Translations under genes and position numbers: made by a program
Origin: JBEVMS01 sp040508515
GTDB lineage: Bacteria > Pseudomonadota > Gammaproteobacteria > Xanthomonadales > Rhodanobacteraceae
Length of the DNA stretch: 13,292 nt
Direction: 5' to 3'
NCBI GenBank assembly: GCA_040508515.1
Contig: JBEVMS010000112.1
Location: forward strand, 1-13,292
Notes under the pieces: generated by a model
Databases searched by the model: none
The model's input: only the letters and a program-made list of their open reading frames with translations
Told to the model about the DNA's origin: nothing
Shown here: one piece after another, positions 7,524 through 13,292 of the stretch
Numbering within the stretch: position 1 is the first letter of the stretch
Layout: each line of letters starts with the position of its first letter

Positions 7524-7584
7524 ATCGGATGAGCGCTTGCCGTTGAAGCGGACTTGCGGGCGCGCTCCGGCGGCGGGCGTGGCC

Positions 7585-8628
7585 TCAGTGCGGACCGATC
7601 ACTAGCGGCTCGGGTTCCAGTCGCACGCCGAACCTGGCGTGGACGCCCTCGATCACCGACTGCGCCAGCGTCCATAGCTCGCTGCCGTTGGCCTTGCCGT
7701 GATTGACCAGCACCAGCGCATGCCGGTTGGAGATGCCGGCGTCGCCATCGCGATGGCCCTTGAAGCCGGCGGCCTCGATCAGCCACGCGGCGGAGAGCTT
7801 GCGCAGGCCGTCGCCAGCCGGCCAGCTCACCAGTTCCGCATGCTCGCGGGCGAGCGTATCGGCCTGATTGCTGGGCACGATCGGGTTCTTGAAGAAGCTG
7901 CCGGCGTTGCCGATCACCGCCGGGTCGGGCAGCTTGCGGCTGCGCAGATGCACCACCGCTTCGGCGACATGGAACGGCGCCGGATGGGTCACGCCCATGC
8001 GCGCCAGTTCCGCGTCGATACCGGCATAGGTGGTGCGTAATGCGCGCGAACGCGGCAGGGCGAAGCGCACTGCGGTGACGATGTAGCGGCCTGGCTCGCG
8101 CTTGAAGAGGGAGTCGCGGTAGGCGAATGCGCAGGCGGCGTTGTCCAGCGTCACCACTTGCTGCGTGCGGGTGTCCCAGGCTTCCACGCTTTGCACGAAC
8201 TCGGCCACTTCGGTGCCGTAAGCGCCGATGTTCTGGATCGGCGCGGCGCCGACCGTGCCGGGGATCATGATCAGATTTTCCAGTCCGGCATAGCCACGGC
8301 CCAGACTCCAACGCACGAAGTCGTCCCAGCGCTCGCCGGCAGCCACCACCACGTGTTCGCCGTCGGCGTCTTCGAGCACGCCCTGGGTGGCCATTACCAG
8401 CACAGTCGCATCGATGTCGCCGGTGAACAGCACGTTGCTGCCTTCGCCCAGCACTAGTACGCGTCCTTCGCGCACGGCGGGGAAGGCCAGCAACTCGGGC
8501 AATTTGCTGGCGTCGCGTACCTCGGCCAGCAGGCGCGCCTGAGCCGCCACGCGCAACGTGTTGCGCGTCGCCAGTGGCGCGCGCTCGATCAGCGTATAGC
8601 CGCCCATATCAACGCGTTCGATGGGCAT
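7585..8628 (-). CDS. murB: UDP-N-acetylenolpyruvoylglucosamine reductase
   Basis: FAD enzyme that reduces UDP-GlcNAc-enolpyruvate to UDP-MurNAc with NADPH, the second committed step of peptidoglycan precursor synthesis in the cytosol. Numbered from ATG 8628 (347 residues), the FAD-binding domain has NTLRV (about 23-27), LGEGSNVLF (60-68) and the long block GLENLIMIPGTVGAAP (115-130) then QNIGAYG. The substrate domain carries Y170-R171-D-S-L-F-K and the serine proton donor S244 in GNAGSFFKNP. E340 in the terminal LEPE is the catalytic glutamate by alignment with E. coli E325. The YRDS loop marks a type I MurB. The tail is about ten residues shorter than in E. coli. ATG 8661 is possible but overlaps pyrD by 23 bases; ATG 8628 begins 10 bases after the pyrD stop. 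Last gene of the likely operon. Confidence 0.96.
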   Translation of the reverse strand: MPIERVDMGGYTLIERAPLATRNTLRVAAQARLLAEVRDASKLPELLAFPAVREGRVLVLGEGSNVLFTGDIDATVLVMATQGVLEDADGEHVVVAAGERWDDFVRWSLGRGYAGLENLIMIPGTVGAAPIQNIGAYGTEVAEFVQSVEAWDTRTQQVVTLDNAACAFAYRDSLFKREPGRYIVTAVRFALPRSRALRTTYAGIDAELARMGVTHPAPFHVAEAVVHLRSRKLPDPAVIGNAGSFFKNPIVPSNQADTLAREHAELVSWPAGDGLRKLSAAWLIEAAGFKGHRDGDAGISNRHALVLVNHGKANGSELWTLAQSVIEGVHARFGVRLEPEPLVIGPH

Positions 8629-8638
8629 GGCGCTGCGC

Positions 8639-9676
8639 TCAGACGGCACGGGCGTTGCCATGCTGGCGACGAATTTCTTCCACCGCCTCGCCGATCAGCT
8701 GCGGACCGCGATAGATCAGACCCGAATACAGTTGCACCAGGGCAGCGCCGGCGCGGATCTTCTCAGCCGCGTGGTCGCCTTCGAGGATGCCGCCCACACC
8801 GACCAGACCGACCCGGCCGGCCAATCGCGCGTGCATGCCGAGCAGCACTTCGGTGGCGCGCTGGAACAGTGGCCGCCCCGACAGCCCGCCGACTTCGCCA
8901 GCTAACGGATCGCCGGCCACCGCTGCGCGTTCGACGGTGGTGTTGGTGCAGATCACGCCATCCACGCCGGTGCTCAGAAGCACTTGGGCGATGGCGTCGA
9001 GTTCGGGTTCGGAGAGGTCGGGCGCGATCTTCAGCAGCATCGGTTTGCGCTTGCCGTGTTGGACGGCTAAACGCTCCTGTGCCTCGCGCAGCGTTTCGAT
9101 GAAGCGGCGCAGCGTGTCCTCATGCTGCAGATCGCGCAGGCCTTGCGTGTTGGGCGAGGAGATGTTCACCGTCACGTAGCTGGCCAGCGGGTAGACGCGT
9201 TGCAGGCAATGCAGGTAATCGTCCACCGCGCGCTCGTTGGGGGTGTCCTTGTTCTTGCCGATATTGATGCCCAGCACGCCGCGGTAACTGGCTTGCTCGA
9301 CGTTGCGCACCAGCGCGTCGACGCCTTTGTTGTTGAAGCCCAGCCGATTGATGATCGCCTCATGCTGCGGCAGGCGGAACATCCGCGGCTTGTCGTTGCC
9401 GATCTGTGGCCGTGGCGTCACCGTGCCCACCTCGATGAAGCCGAAGCCCAGCGTAGCCAAGGCATCCAGATGATCGGCGTTCTTGTCCAAGCCGGCGGCC
9501 AGGCCGACCGGGTTGGGAAACGTCAACCCAAACGCGCTGACCGGCAACGGCGCCGGCGGCTTGGCGATCAGCCCCGCGAAGCCGCTGCGCTGGGCCACGC
9601 CCAGGGCATACAAGGTGGCGTGGTGGGCGGTTTCGGCGTCGAGCTTGAACAAGAGCGGGCGCAGCAGGTCGTACAT
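8639..9676 (-). CDS. pyrD: Dihydroorotate dehydrogenase (quinone), class 2
   Basis: Membrane-associated FMN enzyme that oxidises dihydroorotate to orotate and passes electrons to quinone, the fourth step of UMP synthesis. The 345-residue length fits class 2. The short N-terminal helical region MYDLLRPLLFKLDAETAHH is the membrane/quinone tunnel element that separates class 2 from class 1. The barrel shows GLAAGLDKN (58-66), the NNKG loop (115-118), NISSPNTQGLRDLQ (171-184) with S174 as the catalytic base in place of the class 1 cysteine, CTNTT (243-247), GGLSGRPL (263-270) and the phosphate-binding VGVGGI (292-297) and YSGLIYRGP (317-325). The start lies two bases from the stop of the methyltransferase gene, and murB follows directly, so it is internal to an operon. 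Confidence 0.98.
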   Translation of the reverse strand: MYDLLRPLLFKLDAETAHHATLYALGVAQRSGFAGLIAKPPAPLPVSAFGLTFPNPVGLAAGLDKNADHLDALATLGFGFIEVGTVTPRPQIGNDKPRMFRLPQHEAIINRLGFNNKGVDALVRNVEQASYRGVLGINIGKNKDTPNERAVDDYLHCLQRVYPLASYVTVNISSPNTQGLRDLQHEDTLRRFIETLREAQERLAVQHGKRKPMLLKIAPDLSEPELDAIAQVLLSTGVDGVICTNTTVERAAVAGDPLAGEVGGLSGRPLFQRATEVLLGMHARLAGRVGLVGVGGILEGDHAAEKIRAGAALVQLYSGLIYRGPQLIGEAVEEIRRQHGNARAV

Positions 9677-9678
9677 GA

Positions 9679-10446
9679 TCAGAGAACCTCGCCCACGTAA
9701 ACGCGGGTGTCGTAGTCGAAACCGATGGTGCCGTCGGTGGCGGTGGCGTCGAACAATTCGCGCAAGGCCACAAGCATCGGCGCGTGCTGGGGATGGCCGG
9801 CCTGCGGGGCGTAGGAGGATGACATCAAACGTCCGCGCAGCGCCTCGAAATCCAGCCGCTGGGTGTAGTCGAAGCTGGCGGTTCCGCGAAAGCCGGCGCC
9901 GAACCAGACGCGCATTTGCGCCTCGTCGGCGTAGCGTTCGGCCACGCTGGTGTAATCGGTGCCGTAGGTTTGCAGCAGCGCCTCATAGCCGCGCAGGAAC
10001 GGTGTGCTATCCAGCCGGCGTGTGTTCCAGTAGATCGCCGCCAGACCAGCCGGAGCCAACATGCGCGCGAACTCGGCATGGCTGGCCGCCGGATCGAACC
10101 AGTGAAAGGCCTGCGCCACCGAGATCAGATCGACACTGGCATCGTCTAAACCGCTGGCATCGGCGCGGCCGTCGACCGCGCGAAAGCGTGGATTGTCGCC
10201 CAGCCATTGCGTCGCGGCCGCGCGCATCGCCGCGTTTGGTTCCACCGCGCAGACCGTGTGGCCGGCGTCCAGAAACAGCTTGCTGGAAATGCCGGTGCCG
10301 GCGCCGATATCCGCCACGCGCCACGCGGCGGTGACGCCGTGTTGTTCGCGCAGCCAGCGCAGCAGCGCCGGTGGATAGCTCGGCCGATAGCGCACGTAAT
10401 CGCTGACGCGGTCGCTGAAACGTTCGGTGGCGCGCAGGTCGGTCAT
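9679..10446 (-). CDS. Class I SAM-dependent methyltransferase
   Basis: Predicted cytosolic methyltransferase of 255 residues. The Rossmann-type core has motif I VADIGAGTG (44-52), an acidic residue after strand 2 (AVEPN, E69) expected to bind the ribose of SAM, VDGRAD (91-96), and QAFHWFD (112-118), a variant of the substrate-side motif seen in Methyltransf_11-type proteins that begin with FSDRVSDYVRYRPSYP, as this one does. The methyl acceptor cannot be deduced; automatic labels such as ubiquinone biosynthesis would be unsupported. A strong ribosome-binding site GGAGAG lies four bases before ATG 10446. It is 12 bases after the SDR gene and 2 bases before pyrD, so it is almost surely co-transcribed with them. 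That context gives no specific pathway. Confidence 0.88.
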   Translation of the reverse strand: MTDLRATERFSDRVSDYVRYRPSYPPALLRWLREQHGVTAAWRVADIGAGTGISSKLFLDAGHTVCAVEPNAAMRAAATQWLGDNPRFRAVDGRADASGLDDASVDLISVAQAFHWFDPAASHAEFARMLAPAGLAAIYWNTRRLDSTPFLRGYEALLQTYGTDYTSVAERYADEAQMRVWFGAGFRGTASFDYTQRLDFEALRGRLMSSSYAPQAGHPQHAPMLVALRELFDATATDGTIGFDYDTRVYVGEVL

Positions 10447-10458
10447 CGTTCTCTCCGG

Positions 10459-11235
10459 TTAGCTTTGCAGCAACTGGCCGCCGTCGACCGTCAACGTCTG
10501 GCCGGTGATCCAGCCAGCCCATGGCGAGGCCAGGAACAACGCGGCGTAGGCGATTTCTTCTGGACGTCCAAAACGGCCAAACGGAATCTTGCCCAGCACC
10601 GCTTGATAAAGCGCCGGCTCGTCGTTGCGGCGACGTTCCCACAATCCATCGGCGAATTCGATCGAGCCGGGTGCGATGGCGTTGACGCGAATGCGATCGC
10701 CGGCCAAGGCCAGCGCCTGCGAGGTGGTGTACTGGCTCAACGCCGCTTTGACCGCCGCGTAGGGCGCGCTGCGTGGGCTGGCGTGGAAGGCGGCGATCGA
10801 GCTGATGTGCACGATGGACGGCGCCGGCGAGGCTTTGAGGTAGGGCAGCGCGGCGCGCGAGGCGCGCACCGGCGCCAGCAAGTCCACGTTCAACCCGACG
10901 GCCCAACTTTCCTCGTCGTCGGCAAACCCGTAGCCGCTGGCGTTGTTGATCAGCACGTCGATGCCGCCCAGCGCCGTGGCGGCGGCGTCGATGTAATTCT
11001 TCAGATCGGAGGCGTCGGCCAGGTCGCAGCGCGCGCTGTGCACCAAACCACCGTGCTGGGTCAGCGCGGCATGCGTCTCGCGCAGCGAGTCCTCGCCGCG
11101 GGCGCAGATCGACACGCTGGCACCAGCTTGCGCAAACGCCAGCGCCATGGTGCGGCCGATGCCCTTGCTGCCGCCGGTGACGATGACGCGGTAGCCGTGG
11201 AAATTCGCAGTGGGAAGGGCGGAAGTCGTGGTCAC
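10459..11235 (-). CDS. SDR family NAD(P)-dependent oxidoreductase
   Basis: Classical short-chain dehydrogenase/reductase, 258 residues. The cofactor motif TGGSKGIG (20-27) is followed by R47 in ICARGE, which suggests NADP(H) preference. NNASG (97-101) is the structural motif after strand 4. The catalytic set is S146, Y159 and K163 (YAAVK) with the usual 13-residue Ser-Tyr spacing. The C-terminal half has RVNAIAPGSIEF and the conserved end GQTLTVDGG. All key residues are present, so an active oxidoreductase is expected; its alcohol or ketone substrate is unknown. The start is a GTG at 11235 with no clear Shine-Dalgarno sequence, and no nearby ATG fits, so the first dozen residues are less certain. 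It is the first gene of the tight group SDR, methyltransferase, pyrD, murB. Confidence 0.9.
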   Translation of the reverse strand: MTTTSALPTANFHGYRVIVTGGSKGIGRTMALAFAQAGASVSICARGEDSLRETHAALTQHGGLVHSARCDLADASDLKNYIDAAATALGGIDVLINNASGYGFADDEESWAVGLNVDLLAPVRASRAALPYLKASPAPSIVHISSIAAFHASPRSAPYAAVKAALSQYTTSQALALAGDRIRVNAIAPGSIEFADGLWERRRNDEPALYQAVLGKIPFGRFGRPEEIAYAALFLASPWAGWITGQTLTVDGGQLLQS

Positions 11236-11304
11236 AGTCGGGGTAAGTCGCGGGAGGGAGGGTTGGTCTGGCTCAAGTCAGATAAAGCCGGCACGGAGGG
11301 TGAC

Positions 11305-11619
11305 TCACCGGAACATGCTGTCCAGCCAAAACGGCAGGCCAAAGCCCAGCCAAAGCAGCGTTGCGAGAGCGAAGGCGCCCAGCACCACCATGGCCAGATG
11401 CAGGTAACCCAGCAGCAGTCCGGCGATGGCCAGGCCGCTGCCGTCGAGTTGGCCGGGTTCGGCGCGGCGGATTTCACCCCGCGCCAGATGGCCGCAGATG
11501 ATCGCCACCAGCGCGCCGACGAAGGGCAGCATCAGCCAGGTGAGAATGCCGAACACCAGGCTGACCACCGCCAGCGTGCTGGTGCCGGTGGCCGGTCGGT
11601 ACGACGATGGCTGGTTCAT
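11305..11619 (-). CDS. Small DUF4190-like membrane protein
   Basis: 104-residue protein of unknown function. After a short polar N-terminus (MNQPSSYRPATG) it has a hydrophobic stretch at about 15-44, a charged loop ARGEIRRAEP (about 46-55) then GSGLAIAGLLLGY, and a second long hydrophobic region at about 63-97. The pattern of SLVFGIL, ICGHLARGEIRR and GLAIAGLLLGY matches, from memory, the DUF4190 family of small integral membrane proteins. The ribosome-binding site GGGAG lies six bases before ATG 11619, which supports expression. It stands alone between the aldehyde dehydrogenase (63 bases upstream) and the SDR (69 bases downstream), with no clear functional link. A small palindrome GGTGA-C-TCACC spans its stop codon. 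Confidence 0.85.
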   Translation of the reverse strand: MNQPSSYRPATGTSTLAVVSLVFGILTWLMLPFVGALVAIICGHLARGEIRRAEPGQLDGSGLAIAGLLLGYLHLAMVVLGAFALATLLWLGFGLPFWLDSMFR

Positions 11620-11682
11620 GCGGGTCTCCCTGGGATGAAGGCAGGCGCGGCACCCTCGTGAGGCACCGCGCGATGCACGGTC

Positions 11683-13218
11683 TTACAGGTCGAACGTGAT
11701 GCCCTGGGCCAGCGGCAGCGCGTCGGAGTAGTTGATGGTATTGGTCTGCCGGCGCATGTAGACCTTCCAGGCGTCGGAGCCGGATTCGCGGCCACCGCCG
11801 GTCTCCTTCTCGCCACCGAAGGCGCCGCCGATCTCCGCGCCAGAGGTGCCGATATTGACGTTGGCGATGCCGCAATCGGAACCGGCCGCCGACAGATACT
11901 GCTCGGCCACCTTGAGGTTCTGCGTGAACACCGCCGAGGAGAGCCCCTGCGGCACCGCGTTCTGCAACTCGATCGCCTCGTCGATGCTGTCAAACGACAT
12001 CACGTAGAGAATCGGCGCGAAGGTTTCGGTCTGCACCACCGGGTCGGCATTCTTCACCCCGGTGATGATGGTCGGCAGCACGAAATTGCCTTTGCGCTCG
12101 GTCAGCGCCTTGCCGCCGCAGCGCACCGTGCCGCCGGCTGCCTTGGCCTGCGCGATCGCGGCCAGATAAGCCTGCACCGCCTCGGGGCTGTTGAGCGGGC
12201 CCATCAAGGTGGTAGTCAGGGTCGGATCGCCGATCTTGCTCTCTACCTGCTTATAAGCGGCGACCAAGGTCTCGGTGACCTCGTCAAAACGCGAGGCATG
12301 CACGAACACGCGGCGCGTGCTGGTGCAGCGCTGACCGGCGGTGCCGACGGCGCCGAACACGATCGCCGGGATCGCCAGCTTCAGATCGGCGCTCTCGTCC
12401 ACGATGATTGCGTTGTTGCCGCCCAGCTCCAGCAGCGAGCGACCCAGCCGCTTGGCCACGCGCTCGCCGACCAGCCGACCCACCTTGGTCGAACCGGTAA
12501 AGCTGATCAGCGGGATGCGCGTGTCGTCGACAAACGCTTGCGACAACGCGGTGCCGGCGTCGTTGAAGAGGAAAAAGATGTCGGGAAAGCCGGCCTCGCG
12601 CAGGGCCTCGTTGCAGATTTTCATCGTCGCGATCGCCGACAGCGGCGTTTTCGGCGAGGGCTTCCAGATGCTGATATCGCCGCAGATCGCCGCCAGCATC
12701 GCGTTCCAGGCCCACACCGCGACTGGGAAATTGAACGCGCTGATGATGCCGACCAGGCCCAGCGGCTGGTACTGCTCGTACATGCGGTGGCCGGGGCGCT
12801 CCGAATGCATGGTGTAGCCGTAGAGCATGCGGCTCTGACCGACCGCGAAATCGGCGATGTCGATCATCTCCTGCACTTCGCCGTCGCCTTCCGGCTTGAT
12901 CTTGCCCATCTCCAGCGCGACCAGGCTGCCCAAGGCATCCTTGTGCTTGCGCAGCGCCTCGCCGCTCAGGCGCACCGCTTCGCCACGGCGTGGTGCCGGC
13001 GTGGTGCGCCAGACTTTGAAGGCCGCCTGTGCGCGCTCGACGATCAGCGCGTAGTCGGCGGCACTGGAGGCATGCACGCGGGCGAGCACCTCGCCACTGG
13101 CCGGATTGATCGGCGCCAGCGTGCCGGCATCGGTGGTGCGCGCCCATTCGCCCTGGCCCAGGTACGAACCGGATTGCTCGGCGCCCAAGCCCAGCGACTT
13201 CAAGATCTCATGCGACAT
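11683..13218 (-). CDS. amaB: Antiquitin-type aldehyde dehydrogenase (ALDH7)
   Basis: NAD-dependent aldehyde dehydrogenase of 511 residues. The family (ALDH7A1, bacterial AmaB) oxidises alpha-aminoadipic semialdehyde, in equilibrium with piperideine-6-carboxylate, in lysine breakdown. Visible elements in order: AFNFP with N163, the oxyanion residue; WKPSPKTP with K186, which binds the cofactor; the GSTKVG turn (242-247); general base E264 in ELGGNNA; nucleophile C298 in GQRCTSTRR; and ETFAPIL (398-404). The C-terminal block GGAFGGEKETGGGRESGSD (464-482) with WKVYMRRQTNTINY is the ALDH7 signature and separates it from betaine or succinate-semialdehyde dehydrogenases. The start ATG 13218 has AAGGAA five bases upstream. 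No other lysine-catabolism gene is in the window, so the physiological role is inferred from family only. Transcription probably begins within or beyond 13219-13292. Confidence 0.93.
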   Translation of the reverse strand: MSHEILKSLGLGAEQSGSYLGQGEWARTTDAGTLAPINPASGEVLARVHASSAADYALIVERAQAAFKVWRTTPAPRRGEAVRLSGEALRKHKDALGSLVALEMGKIKPEGDGEVQEMIDIADFAVGQSRMLYGYTMHSERPGHRMYEQYQPLGLVGIISAFNFPVAVWAWNAMLAAICGDISIWKPSPKTPLSAIATMKICNEALREAGFPDIFFLFNDAGTALSQAFVDDTRIPLISFTGSTKVGRLVGERVAKRLGRSLLELGGNNAIIVDESADLKLAIPAIVFGAVGTAGQRCTSTRRVFVHASRFDEVTETLVAAYKQVESKIGDPTLTTTLMGPLNSPEAVQAYLAAIAQAKAAGGTVRCGGKALTERKGNFVLPTIITGVKNADPVVQTETFAPILYVMSFDSIDEAIELQNAVPQGLSSAVFTQNLKVAEQYLSAAGSDCGIANVNIGTSGAEIGGAFGGEKETGGGRESGSDAWKVYMRRQTNTINYSDALPLAQGITFDL

Positions 13219-13257
13219 GCGTGTTCCTTAGACGGTATGAGGATGGCAAAGCCAAGA

Positions 13258-13278
13258 CGCCGCAGTTTAGCAGCGGCG
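13258..13278. repeat. Inverted repeat upstream of amaB
   Basis: CGCCGC, nine bases (AGTTTAGCA), then GCGGCG forms a 6-bp GC-rich dyad 40-60 bases before the amaB start. It could be a hairpin in the leader or the tail of a neighbouring transcript, or an operator. No T-run follows in either direction within the window, so an intrinsic terminator is not supported. Chance occurrence in GC-rich DNA is possible. Confidence 0.3.
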
Positions 13279-13292
13279 CCTCAAGGCGATGG

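Noticed and set aside
10207..11661. 484-codon plus-strand open frame
   Set aside because: It lies antisense to the methyltransferase, SDR and DUF4190 genes, all of which have clear family motifs. The translation is Arg/Gly/Gln-rich and resembles no family: a frame shadow of GC-rich codons.
1..13292. Mobile element, phage, defence system or CRISPR
   Set aside because: No transposase, integrase, nuclease, direct-repeat array or tRNA-associated boundary seen. All recognisable genes are metabolic, transport or signalling genes, with uniform GC-rich composition.

Overview
The window is a GC-rich bacterial chromosome segment packed with ordinary genes. It most resembles a gammaproteobacterium of the Xanthomonadales/Lysobacterales type (Xanthomonas, Rhodanobacter and Dyella relatives). 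This rests on the look of the proteins (Ppk1, class 2 PyrD, type I MurB, a ppGST-like GST) and on the pyrD-murB neighbourhood. No taxonomic marker such as rRNA is present, so the placement is inference. There is no tRNA, rRNA, CRISPR array, IS element, phage gene or toxin-antitoxin pair that I can see.

Layout. Bases 1-791 on the plus strand hold the 3' end of a YjlB-like cupin gene, followed immediately by a glutathione S-transferase. After a 272-bp gap without a convincing gene come two minus-strand signalling/storage genes: a 7TM (7TMR-DISM-like) diguanylate cyclase (1064-2809) and polyphosphate kinase ppk (3006-5171). Two candidate regulatory sites accompany them. One is a perfect CRP/Clp-spaced palindrome upstream of the cyclase (2947-2968). 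The other is a tandem Pho-box-like site upstream of ppk (5323-5340). Next is a divergent pair, an AraC-type regulator (minus, 5393-6214) and an Fsr-like MFS exporter (plus, 6300-7523), sharing an 85-bp intergenic region with a small palindrome.

The right half, 7585-13218, is a minus-strand series. In transcription order it runs: an antiquitin-type aldehyde dehydrogenase (amaB-like), a small DUF4190-like membrane protein, an SDR oxidoreductase, a class I methyltransferase, pyrD (pyrimidine synthesis) and murB (peptidoglycan precursor synthesis). The last four genes are spaced by about 12, 2 and 10 bases and probably form one operon, with two uncharacterised enzymes ahead of two essential ones.

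I do not see a clear undescribed multi-gene system. The most useful leads are regulatory. One is possible phosphate-starvation control of ppk. The other is possible control of a c-di-GMP synthase by a Clp/CRP-family protein, which in xanthomonads is itself c-di-GMP responsive. Both come from motif reading and need testing.
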